NCBI GenBank assembly: GCA_001557505.1
Contig: LSAX01000001.1
Location: 3,658,001 to 3,722,000 of the forward strand
Direction: 5' to 3'
Origin: Reticulascus tulasneorum
Taxonomy: Eukaryota > Ascomycota > Sordariomycetes > Glomerellales > Reticulascaceae
Length of the DNA: 64,000 bases
Below are positions 1-10,259 of this stretch, one piece after another. Numbering within the stretch: position 1 is the first letter of the stretch; every line of letters begins with the position of its first letter. A program made the translations under genes and the position numbers. The notes below the pieces were generated by a model. It did not search any database. It was not told where the DNA came from and saw only the letters and a program-made list of their open reading frames with translations.

Positions 1-1168
1 AGACCACCCGGCACAGCGTATTGAAGCTCGTTGCCTTCTGAGTTCAGCGTGACGATCCGGCTGAAGATAGACCGGCAGGTCAACACTCCATTATCGTCTC
101 GAGTGACGATACCGGGGCGGATTTCGACCTCGTCGCCCAACCTCAGAACGCCATGCAGAATACTGCCACCGGCAATACCGCCCTTTAGACCATCAATCTC
201 CGTACCAGGCTTGTTTACGTCAAAAGATCGGATGATCAGCATGAGCGGATCTTTTGTGAAATCTCGGGTTGGCACCGGGATCGTATCGACGATATTATTA
301 AGGATTGCGTCGATGTTGATCTTCAGCTGTGCAGACACAGGAATGACTGGGGCATTCTGTGCACGGGTACCGCGGAGGAATCTCACGATAGATTCGTAGT
401 GTGTTGCCGCCGTGGCTTCTCCAATAAGATCGACCTTATTCTGCAGGACGATGATGTGTCCGAGCTTCATGATCTCAATAGCAGCCAAATGTTCGGATGT
501 TTGAGGTTGCGGGCAGGGTTCGTTGCTGGCGATAAGTAGAATGGCAGCGTCCATGACGGCCGCGCCAGACAACATGGTACTCATGAGAATGTCGTGACCC
601 GGGCAATCGACAAATCTACATGCACTTAGTGTCAACAAAACCCCACGCAGCCTGGAACCATGTTTACTCACGAGACATGTCTGATCAGAGTGTATTTTCC
701 ACCACATCCCTCTCGCTCACATGGAGGGTCGACCTCCTTCTCACTGGGGTAACTCCTGAAGCATTCTGGCCGTGGGCATTCTGGGTTGTCGCACTTGTAG
801 ATTTTGGCGTTGGCATAACCGAGCTTGATGGTAATATTTCGCTCCAACTCGGTCTTGAATCGAACCGTCTGGACGCCGGTGATGGCCTTCACGACGGTGG
901 ACTTTCCGTGTGCGACATGGCCGATGGTGCCAATATTGATGGTAGCTTGTCGGGCAATGATCTCGGGCGTCAGGGGATTCAGGGTATTGACATCGATATC
1001 TTTGGCGTTGGTTTGCGGGGGTAATGGAACTCGCACTTTTTCGACAATCACAGGATTGGTGTCCTTGAGGGCCGACTTCAAAGGCGGCTCGTCGATGGAA
1101 GAGTCAGACTCGGACCCAGCATCGTCGTGCACCGGGTCGTCGTGAATCGGTTCGCCGTTCTCAGACAT
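1..1168 (-). CDS. GCD11: Translation initiation factor eIF2 subunit gamma, N-terminal part (cut by window start)
   Basis: This is the GTPase subunit of eIF2, which delivers Met-tRNAi to the 40S ribosome in the cytosol. Exon 1 is 672-1168; an intron (donor GTGAGT, acceptor TGTAG) covers 616-671; exon 2 is 615 down to the window edge with no stop. Visible GTPase motifs are G1 [10 protein letters not shown]3 DCPGHD, G4 NKVD and G5-like SAQ. A zinc-knuckle region, [12 protein letters not shown] with two later cysteines, lies between G1 and G3, as expected for eIF2-gamma. The N-terminal ~45 residues are acidic and Ser-rich. About 370 residues are present out of a usual ~520, so domains II and III are largely missing only because of the window edge. 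The start follows from the first in-frame ATG (1168) and the typical fungal acidic leader. The family call is very secure. Confidence 0.96.
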
Positions 1169-1873
1169 CGTGTTTGCTCTGTTCCTGCTTGATAGGCGAT
1201 GCGATTCTCGGGGTTTACTGTACGGGATATGTGCTTCAATCTTCTGTCGTGGTGATGCTATGTAGAGAGGAGCAGTGGTTTGCGGCGAGTCATCGAAATT
1301 TCTATAGGCAACCCCGCCACAAGTGAGGTAAGTACCACTGAGGAGGCAACCCCACCAAGCAGAACCTAGGTAGTACTAAGTATTTGCCCAAAAAAACACC
1401 CCCACTTCCACAGGAAAAAAAGCACAGGGCACACACACCTTATTTCCCTTCTATTCTCACGTGTAGAATCAAGCGAATCCAATCATTCAGGCCGACGCAG
1501 GCCACCAGCCACATGAGCGAGGCTACGCTTCAACACGTTCCTAGCGACTCCCTCAAGGCGCCGGGTGTCTAATGGCAACGGGGCTCAAATAGTTACTAGG
1601 AACATATCACTCCAGAGACGTGATTTGCTTGTAGTAAAGGCATGCATGAACACAATTAAACTACGTGTCTAACAAACTAATTAGTCGCTCAACTTACACC
1701 CATGGCAATCCGACCAAGAACCATATGCATATCGTCTCATCCTGATCCCATCCTGATTCGATCCAGCCACTCCTCGTTGTCGCTGCAGTCCACGACTCAG
1801 AGGGTCCACGTGTAATTTCCAAGAATTAGCTGCCGTCCAAGTCATCGCAATGCCCCGTTAACAACACCAGCCT
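1169..1873. other. Intergenic region between eIF2-gamma 5' end and VTC4 3' end
   Basis: This holds the eIF2-gamma promoter and the VTC4 3' flank. No convincing coding sequence is seen. CACGTG hexamers occur at 1458-1463 and 1807-1812, but such hexamers are expected by chance several times in 64 kb. Confidence 0.6.
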
Positions 1874-4338
1874 CTACCAGTACTCCCTCTGTCGACCCTC
1901 GAACCCGAAGTTGAGAAGAATGGCAAAGAACAAGGACCCACAAAGAACAGTTGGGCCCCAGCGATCGTAGTACTTGGCTACTTTCCGGCTTCGGATGGCG
2001 TTGCTCCTGTACAGATAAATAATGACCGAGTAGCAAAGCGAGCAGACAGCCAGCAAAGTAAAAACTCCCGAAACTATCAGGGATGCCCTATTTGGACGAC
2101 CGCCAAAGTTCAATAGCGTGACTGCTACTGTTCCAACATAAATAGAATATTCGAGCTGTGAGACAATCTCGTTAGCGTTGCTCAAGCCCTCTTTGACAGT
2201 TCTAAAACTTACCCATCCCAGAAAGGTTCTCTCTGCAGCAAAGTAAACCTTTGGTTCAACACGAACAGGCACATATATCTTCTTCCCCTTCGGCGCCTTG
2301 AATTTCTTCATCTGGACCGGCCCGGTGCCAAAGAGCGTCTCTTGGATTTCCCGTCTAGGGATAACTGAGCCCGTGGGATGTGGGGTCACTTTTTTTACGA
2401 CTTGTAGTGAGCCACGGCCGGCAGCAACAGCGTAGGACTTGGCGAGCGCCGAGTAATAAGTCCAGCCACCAACTCTCTTCGCCTCCTCAAGTGCTTCATG
2501 CTCATCGTAATCTTCGTCAGAGTCATATAGATATCCTTCGCCTTCGGCCGTTGCGATTGCGTCCGCCGTCTGGTCTTCAATGTCGAGAGCTGTGGTTGGG
2601 TCTCTGGCCGCTCCCTGACGGCTTGACTCCCCGTTTCTAGCCGCCGATGGGGGGGCCGTGATTGCTTGAATATCATCGTCATCAGAGTCGACATCATCTT
2701 CTTCTTCGTCGTCCTCTGACGTAGTCGTAGTCGCAGAATGTCCGGCCCGACGAATGCCAAAGTTGTGAGTTGCGGGTTTACGGATATCAACATCCATTTG
2801 TGGCATCCAGAATGGGAGCAGGTTGATACGATCCGGGAAGAGACAAGCAACGCCGTGGATAAATTTGGAGAACTTTGGGACTGCTTCAACCAAGTGGCTC
2901 GAAATGAGCTGGCGCACCCATTCTGGAGGCTCTTGCCCGAGCTGTGTTTGCAGTTTGACCTCCAGAACAGCGTAAGGAAAGCGGACGACATCGCCTGCCG
3001 GTAGCTGGGAGAAGGGAAAATCGATGCCAATGTCCATTCGTCTCCAGTTATCGCCAGCTCTCTTCACCCCGTCCAAATCATCCTCCCGTACCATGGTCAA
3101 CTCCGTATCCAGTGAAATACGGACACGGGCATCAGCAGGCAGTTGGAATGCGGTACGGTTGTAGAACGACCGGCACACTGGCTGGTACCGTTTCTTGATA
3201 GTTGAGTACTGGACCTCGGCCGCGAGTCTTTCGTCTTCTGCGATCTGCTTCTCGGATTTCTTGCCCTCTTTCCTCGCTTTCTCAAAAATCGCCGCTGGGA
3301 GCAGCTCGCCCTTCATGTACGAGTTGACGTTCTTCTCCTTGATCGCAAATCGCGCCTTGACAGACTTTTCACCAGTCCAGTCTTCTCGATGCGTTTTTCG
3401 CTCGACAAAAATAGTCTCGCTTTGCATTCCTCCATACCACCGCAGACGAATTGCTTCTGCGCCTTCGCTCTTCTTCAGGCGTCCTTCGTACAAGTCCCAT
3501 TTCTCGGGGTTGTCGTAGTAAATCGAGGTAATGGCGGAATCTTGGATTTCGAACTCCTTGCTGGCATTAAAGACAAGTACTGGCAGATGTTTGAGGATGA
3601 TAAGCTTCAGCTCCGTCACGTTGTCCGGATGAACCCAGTATTTTGTGGTATGGCGGACGAAGCTTGCCTGGCTCCCACCTGCAGAGCTGTCGCCCTTGAC
3701 TGGGTTGCCTCTTGTGCGGACCAGATCATACAGCTTGGACAGCTTCACCACCGAGGCATCATAATTCTCCTTGTAGAATGGTTTCGCTTTGAGTCGTGTA
3801 TCGAAAACGGGCTTGAGGTACCATCCGGTCGTTTTCTGAGTTTGGTCAGCTGGGCTGGTTCATATCGGTTGGACAGAGTGAACCTTACGTCGTGCTTTTT
3901 GATGATCTTGTAAAACCCAGTATAGTTCAGCTGGACGAACTTTGCAAGGTCATGCACATCGGCGATAATGTCGCTCAGATCTTCCTCGAGGAGCATGAAC
4001 TCTTCCTCACTCGGGCCGTCCTCTCTAGGGCCACGCTCCTGGAGGCGATTGACAACGGTCCTGACCTCGCGCTCGCTGACGGTGATTCGTCTGGATATCT
4101 CCATCGCCTTGACCTGCTGCTTCGTATGCACCTTGTCTAGCTCGGACAGTAGCTTGCTAACGAAGCGGCTCTCATCTTCCTCGGACCATTCTCTCTTGGG
4201 AGCCTTGCTCTTGTCCTCCGGGTCCGACGTTATCGGGCCAGTTGCGGTCTTGAGGTCGCCCTTGAGCCCTTCGTAATCGATGTAGTACCATTGGTACTCT
4301 CGAATAATGCTCGAGCGGAGCTGCTCGCCGAACTTCAT
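1874..4338 (-). CDS. VTC4: Vacuolar transporter chaperone 4, polyphosphate polymerase (SPX-VTC-TM)
   Basis: Catalytic subunit of the VTC complex, which makes polyphosphate from ATP at the vacuole membrane and moves it into the lumen. Three exons: 3889-4338, 2213-3835 and 1874-2155, giving 784 residues; the last intron (2156-2212) is a multiple of three and would read through. The start is the ATG at 4338, since MKFGEQL is the canonical SPX beginning; the frame is open further upstream. Domains: SPX (about 1-180); VTC polymerase tunnel with an RLRWYGG arginine pair near 280, ERKTHREDWTGEKS, and VPKFSKFIHG carrying the two late lysines; an acidic Asp/Glu/Ser linker; then a three-helix membrane domain at the C-terminus. 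Retention of the tunnel Arg, Lys and Glu residues argues for the catalytic VTC4 rather than the VTC2/3 paralogues. In yeast, VTC genes belong to the PHO regulon; a CACGTG lies about 500 nt upstream here. Confidence 0.93.
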
Positions 4339-5194
4339 GACGATCAGGCCTGGCCGAGCTCTCCAGGGATGGCTGTGTCGTCGATTGGATCTCCAAGTGG
4401 TTTGGAATGTCTTTAGATCTTCAATAATCAGCATGGATAGATAGAGAGACCATTGTATTCGGGGGTGTTGCTAATGCGGAGAAAAAATCAAAGGGCAGTT
4501 GGTGATGATGCTGGAATTCCAGCTGACCGAGACATTAAAAGGGAGACCTTACGTTGCAGAGAGCGTGTGAGGGGGATTAGCTATGCTTAACGATGCCGGC
4601 CAAAACAAAGCGGAAATATGGACTCGGGATGCACTGCAGACTTCAATGGCTGGATGGCTGGCACGACAGTGGGGAGCTACTGCCAAGCCCGCAAGGAAGC
4701 TGCCCTGTAAGCCCCCAGTAAAAAGTTACCTCACAGGTGGTGGCCGATAGCCATGGGCCACTCCCAGGCGTTTGCTGCTTTTTTCTTCCACTGAAGCTAA
4801 GGGCCCAATTGCCCAATCAGACACAGTAATAGAGCACGTGCGACCCGAGTTTTTGCAACCAAAACGTCACAGGCACAGCAGGGTAGGCTGGATCGGCGGC
4901 GGGGTTCTGTCGGTACGTACCTGCCGAAAGCTCTGCTCCGCATTGGATCGAAGTTCCGTGATGATGTCTTCGGCGCCACGGCCGGGAAGAACGAGTTTTA
5001 CGGACGCAGGATTTCATTCGAGCACGGGAATTGCAGCCAGGACGCTGGTACATGCAATAAGGTAGCTTTCGAGCCGTGGTTTAGCGTTAAAATATCAAAG
5101 AAAACTCTGTCTGCCAAATTCTTCACACCTTGAACTCCATTTCGCAATCCAGAATTGCCCCCCGTCAAGCAACCCCGCCAACCACCACCCCATC
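4339..5194. promoter_or_regulatory. Divergent promoter region of VTC4 and RMT2
   Basis: The 856-nt gap separates two divergent starts, so it should hold both promoters. No coding sequence is supported. The notable element is a CACGTG hexamer at 4835-4840, in the middle of the gap. Confidence 0.6.
4835..4840. promoter_or_regulatory. CACGTG E-box, candidate Pho4/NUC-1-type site
   Basis: A palindromic CACGTG lies 497 nt upstream of the VTC4 ATG and 355 nt upstream of RMT2. Yeast Pho4 and Neurospora NUC-1 bind this core, and yeast VTC genes are Pho4 targets. The link here is inference; other bHLH factors share the site and chance occurrence is likely. Confidence 0.3.
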
Positions 5195-6514
5195 ATGGCA
5201 TTCGACGACACGATGCAAGCCCGCATCTCCCCAGACTGCCCCTCCGGCACCCAGCAAATCCTATATCACGCTTGGGGCCACGACACTAGCGGCCTCAAGA
5301 AGCTCCTCGACCTGCCTGGCAAGGCAAGCAGCCAGGACCCAACCACGGGCGAGACACCCCTCCACGCGGCCATTCGGGCATGCGGGCCGGCGAAAGACGA
5401 AGAGGACATTACCGTTGAGGAGGCAAAGGAGACAATCCACGAGCTCTTCCTCGCCGGCGCAATATGGAACGACGTCGATAGCAACAACGAAACACCGGGG
5501 TGTGTTGCGTTGCGGCTCGGGCAGACTGAACTATACAAGCAATGCGTTGAGGCTGGCGTGCGTGCTGAGTTGCTGTTTGGGCTGCTTGAGGGTTATGAGC
5601 AGCTTTCGTCTGGGTCCGACGGCGAGGGTGAAGATGAGGAGGAGGACGTCGAGGAGAAAGGAGAGAACGGCGGCGAGGCAGCCCCTGAGCAGAACCCCAC
5701 GGCCGAGAACAGCGACGTAAAGGCGTTTGTTGCACCAGACACTGCCCAAGAAGAAGTGAAGACGGAAGAATATCTCCGCTCCAACCTGACCTTCGCCGAT
5801 GGCAAACTAGTGGATGATGCAGGCAACGGGGTCATGATGGCTTGGGAAACAGACATCATGCGCCAGAGTGTCGAGGCCCTCCTCCCCGGCCTCGCGATCG
5901 GCAAGCGGATCCTGAATATAGGCTTCGGCATGGGCATAATCGACACCATGTTCGCCATCACAAGTCCCTCGAGGCATCACATCATCGAAGCCCATCCCGA
6001 GGTGCTCGCACAACTCGCCAAACCCGACTCCAAGTTCGGCCCTGCATGGGAAGCCGGCGGGCCAGAGGCAGGCGCCCACAAAGTCCACCAAGGAAAGTGG
6101 CAGGATATTGTCCCGAAGCTCCTAGAGCAAGGGGAGATTTACGATGCCATCTACTTTGACACGTTTGGCGAGGATTACCACCAGCTTCAGCACTTCTTTA
6201 CCGAGTACATCCCTGGACTGTTGGACGAACATGGCACGTTTAGCTTCTTCAATGGCCTCGGTGCTGATCGGAGAATATGCTACGATGTTTACACCAAGGT
6301 TGTTGAAATGCACATGGCAGATGCAGGGTTGGATCTCGAGTGGAAAGAGATAGATGTCGACATGAAGGGGTTGGAGGAGGCAGGCAAGGGAGAGTGGGAG
6401 GGAGTAAAACGAAGATATTGGACACTTGACAGTGAGTGCCTCTATCCAAACTTTTGCTCAGTAGCTAACAAATTCACAGAGTATCGATTACCGACCTGCA
6501 CTTTCATGGGCTAG
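5195..6514 (+). CDS. RMT2: Arginine N5 (delta)-methyltransferase Rmt2 with ankyrin-like N-terminus
   Basis: Rmt2 methylates the delta nitrogen of arginine, in yeast on ribosomal protein Rpl12. Two exons, 5195-6431 and 6480-6514, encode 423 residues; the 48-nt intron (GTGAGT...CACAG) keeps frame, so an unspliced reading adds a spurious 16-residue insert near the C-terminus. Spliced, the end reads YWTLDKYRLPTC. The N-terminal ~150 residues look ankyrin-like (GETPLHAAIRACG), followed by a Glu-rich linker, then the methyltransferase: AdoMet motif ILNIGFGMGIIDTMF near residue 240, acidic post-I IIEAHPEV, then YDAIYFDTFGEDY and FSFFNGLGAD. Length and order match fungal Rmt2. It is divergent from VTC4, and a short tandem repeat begins about 25 nt after the stop. 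Confidence 0.94.
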   Translation: MAFDDTMQARISPDCPSGTQQILYHAWGHDTSGLKKLLDLPGKASSQDPTTGETPLHAAIRACGPAKDEEDITVEEAKETIHELFLAGAIWNDVDSNNETPGCVALRLGQTELYKQCVEAGVRAELLFGLLEGYEQLSSGSDGEGEDEEEDVEEKGENGGEAAPEQNPTAENSDVKAFVAPDTAQEEVKTEEYLRSNLTFADGKLVDDAGNGVMMAWETDIMRQSVEALLPGLAIGKRILNIGFGMGIIDTMFAITSPSRHHIIEAHPEVLAQLAKPDSKFGPAWEAGGPEAGAHKVHQGKWQDIVPKLLEQGEIYDAIYFDTFGEDYHQLQHFFTEYIPGLLDEHGTFSFFNGLGADRRICYDVYTKVVEMHMADAGLDLEWKEIDVDMKGLEEAGKGEWEGVKRRYWTLDSECLYPNFCSVANKFTEYRLPTCTFMG

Positions 6515-6537
6515 CCACACACACCAAAAGGGGTATG

Positions 6538-6592
6538 AAAGGAGTTTAAAAGGAGTTTAAAAGGAGTTTAAAAGAATATTTAAAAGAATGTT
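6538..6592 (+). repeat. 11-nt tandem repeat in the RMT2 3' region
   Basis: Three near-perfect copies of an 11-nt unit (ggagtttaaaa) are followed by two degenerate copies (gaatatttaaaa, gaatgttt). They lie directly after the RMT2 stop and probably fall in its 3' UTR. Confidence 0.8.
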
Positions 6593-6724
6593 TGTTCGCA
6601 TAAGCTATCTTAGTAGCTCAAAGAGCACTTAGGATATGTACCACCCGAAATTGGCGAGCCGTATTTTCAACCCCTACGCCTTTCATTTGTTCTGCTTTGA
6701 TGTGATGACCGTGCGATTCAGCGA

Positions 6725-9261
6725 TCATTTGAAGTTCTCCGGGTGCAAGATGCCGGCTAGGTTACCCTCCTGGACTCGCTTCAGAGTCAAGGCCGCAATA
6801 AGAGCGGCTCCCACACCACTTCCATCTTCTGCTGCAAGGATCTCAATTGGATCTTCGTCCTTAGGGTTTTTCTTCTCTGGCCAATCGAGAATCTCTCGGA
6901 GAGCCACTGCACCTCGTGCCTTGAAATGCGGGTATTTGTTGAACACTGAGCCATCAGCGCCTACGTGACAGCTCTCGTAGCCCTTCTTTTGGCAGATTGC
7001 AGCCACGCCACAGGCAGACAGACGAGCTGCCCGAGTGCCAATAAGCTCGGCGGTTCGGCGGACCAGCTCCAACTCCGGTCGTGTGCAAGTCAGATTCAAT
7101 TTGGAATGGAACAGATCATACGTCTCTTGCAGGTTCTCGAAGGGATCGCTGCATGGGTTAGCGAATGACAGTGAGAAGCTGCCAGTACTGGGCTATCACT
7201 TACTCCTCAATTGCAGATAGGAACGAAGCATCCAGGGTGTATGCCTTTCGAAGCATTGCAATATCTTGATTTTCGAATATGTGGACTGCCTTGTTGTCGT
7301 GCAGATCAACCATCACATGACGGAATATCTCACCGAGATACAACCCAGCAATCATTTTCTCAAAAGCCTGCTGGCCAGGTCGGGGAGAGTCTTTGTCGAT
7401 GATGATGTCGTACGGTGTGCGTGGCAAGACCTTGTGCTCGTTGTCAAACGCGCCCCATTCGCAGTTGATTGCCATAGGGCAGTCTGGTGGGAGGTTCATA
7501 TGCGCAAGTTTTGGAATGGATCCGCAATTCTCCATGTATGCAGCATTGCAGCCAGTGCCGAAGATGCAGCCAATCTTCATCTTGGTGTCCGTGTAAGCAG
7601 ACGCAACCAACGTGCCCGTAGTGTCGTTGATTAAGGCGGTAAGCTTTATGGGCACTCCCTGTAGGTGAGTTAGCGAGTGAAAACTCAGAGGCGAATTTGT
7701 GAATTTACTCGTTTTTCCAATGCCGCCTCAAGCATAGGAACCACATTCTGACCTTCAACTCCACTGATGTCGAAGCCCTTGGTCCATCGTTGCAGGATAC
7801 CTTCGTCGACATAGTTTTGAGTTGCTGGATAAGAGAATGTGAAACCAAGTGGAAGCTTGTCCGTCTTTGGGAGGTCTCCATGGTGGGTTTGGATGAATTG
7901 CTGCAGGCAGTCGGCAATATACTCCCATAGCTCATCAGCCATTCCTGTCTTGAGCTCCTCGGGCATGCGATACTTTGACTGGATGATATCAAACTCAGAC
8001 TTTTGATCCGTCAGAGTGATCTCGCAAACTCGAAGATTGGTGCCTCCCATATCGAGAGCCAGGTAGGTGCCAGTTTCGTAGCCATTGGGGAATGCCATTA
8101 CCCAGGTTGGGTTCATAGGCTATAGGCATTGTAAGCTAGAGTCGCCCAATGCCAGAATCACATGAGTGGCAAGGCAAACTCACAATGGTTCCTCCTTCGA
8201 CACTCAGACCTGTGGTACCAGATGTGAACTCTAGATCTATGCATACGAAGAGATGTAATAGACTCACCTTTTTCAAGCTCAGTGATGAAATGAGCAGTGA
8301 TCTCCTTGAGCTTAGCAGGTTCAACAAGAAATTGCTGTTCCAGCGTCTTGACCTCGGCAAGGAGGTCTTTGGGAACGTCCGCCATGGAGCCTGTTCGTGT
8401 TGAGGAGTGTTAGCGGTCAACAGTGTTGAAGGCGAAGGAACGATGGATGCGGCTTGCTTGGTGCTGTGAAGAGATTGAGGTGATGATATGAGCGTTCCCT
8501 AGTGTGGGGAGCAATTGCTTTGTCAACCATGATGACGGCGAGGTGAATGGACACTGCCCGACTCGAGAAGTTCTCGTGACAGTAATGAGTCTTTTTTCTC
8601 TCAGCAGCTAGGGCTCGTAGTGCAACTGGCACAAGGTATCACAGGATAGCGTGGGGTGATATCGCCTGGGCAAGCTAGCGGGACGGGATATATGAGTGAG
8701 GCAGGGCAAGGAATGGCCTGTAAACACCGAGACAAGGTGCAAGGGGCCAGCAAGAAATGTGAGCCGCTTTAGAAATGTGTAGTTTGGAACAATCTAAGAG
8801 CCCACAGGAGAGGCGATGACAAGGCAAAGCAGGGAAGTTCTTGATCGTTGAGAGATGGGCCGGGGGAATGTGGTCTGTAATTGTGGAAGGCAATCCTGAA
8901 GGCGAAAGCCTCTCGCGCCCAACTGGCCTTCCCTTAAAGTGGGAGGCACGACCGAAAGCTGCCAGCCTTGTGGCGCTTTCAAGCCCAACTCGGCACATCA
9001 ACAGGAGAGATTGTCAATGGTGTGGACGGGACAAAGGCGTTGAGAGGGGGGTGGCAACTGTGGTGGTATTGCAAACAGGTCTCTGGCATGATACGAGTGT
9101 GCTGCAACTACCGGTACCCCGGGAGATGGCATGCTAGATGTTCTCACGATGTCCAGGGAACTTTAAGATCCATCCAATCCCGTAAAAACAAAACTGAGTC
9201 TTAGAAGTCCAGACCACTTACCCTTCCTACTGGGCGGCACGCGAGGCCCGAGACCAACCAT
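6725..9261 (-). CDS. hxkA: Hexokinase
   Basis: Phosphorylates glucose and fructose to the 6-phosphates at the head of glycolysis; fungal hexokinases can also signal glucose repression. Six exons: 9222-9261, 8268-8390, 8184-8209, 7709-8119, 7204-7658 and 6725-7148, giving 492 residues. The 40-nt first exon encodes MVGLGPRVPPSRK and is 831 nt upstream of exon 2; its ATG context (CACGATGG) is good, and it joins in phase to a GSMADVPKD segment, matching the N-terminus I know from Aspergillus hexokinases. The ATG at 8385 is a possible internal start. Motifs: phosphate loop LALDMGGTNLRV near 83-94, sugar-binding LGFTFSYPATQ, INDTTGTL with the catalytic Asp near 212, and C-terminal GADGSVFNKYPHFK. 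The long YRMPEELKTG stretch and the N-terminus favour hexokinase over the glucokinase paralogue. Confidence 0.92.
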
Positions 9262-10259
9262 CGTGATGGAGTTATCTTAGGATCGCGGGGTAATTCAAGT
9301 GTGGGTGATGGTGAATCAGTTTGCTAAGATTTCGGAGTTTGTTCGTAATGGTATTGACCACTTAAAGACAAATTGGGGAAAAGGCAGGCTCAACAAATGC
9401 CGCCAGAATGGGGATGTGAATAATTGAAGGTTGAGGGATAATGCCACGGTCTATTGACTTGCAGAGCAAGGTGTATGTATGTATGTCCAAGCAGGCCCCC
9501 TGCCCTGAACTCCGGTACTGGTAGGTCAATTCCATCCACCGCCGCACGGGATCGATGGACAGCTCACAGAGTGTTCACAAGAGCCTTACTCAGCTAAGCA
9601 ACGTCTAGCTCGAGCAGTTCAGTGGAGCTTTACTACGCAGCAGTTAGGGTTTATTTGAGATATACATGTACATAATATTTATCATTGTTCAAAATGGGCA
9701 ACGGTCCCAGCGGCGTGCAGTCCAAGCCAGAATATGGTAAGAGAAACTTGCTAGATACCAAAGGTCCGCACGGGTTATGTGCTCTTCCTACCTGACCTTA
9801 CGTATTTCGTAGTAGTAGCAGTACTCTGTACTTATGACATCTTAAAAGTTCCCCGAAATATTTTCAACTAAAGCTACCCAGCCTGGACCCTCCAAGGGTC
9901 ACGATGACGACCGCCAAGACAATGTGTTGGGGCCGGAAATGCCCCACCCATAACCGCCGCCAATGGCCCCATGTCAATCTAATTATCGTGTGGCGTGGAA
10001 TAGTGTGGCTGAAATCTCAGTGGGGTGGGTTGTCTCGGCGGCGCTTTGTTCCACCGTTCCGCAATTATTCTGAGATGGCCCGTGCGTCTAGCAACGTATC
10101 CGTAAGCTTTTTGGCAGGAAGCTGTCTCAGGAGCCAGATCATCAGTTCGGTAATGGAGTAAAAGTGACAATTGGCGCTCCACAGACCTTCTTTTCCGCCT
10201 TCAATCTTTACACTTGGGAGTGCGCAGTCCATGAGCATCTTGTTTCGGCATTTGATACA
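9262..10259. other. Intergenic region between hexokinase 5' end and OST1 5' end
   Basis: A divergent gap holding two promoters. It contains short runs such as gtatgtatgtatg near 9472-9484. I see no coding sequence that I can support. Confidence 0.55.

Noticed and set aside
6432..6479. In-frame read-through of RMT2 as an uninterrupted 439-residue protein
   Set aside because: The 48-nt stretch has GTGAGT and CACAG ends, and removing it restores the conserved C-terminal YWTLDKYRLP.
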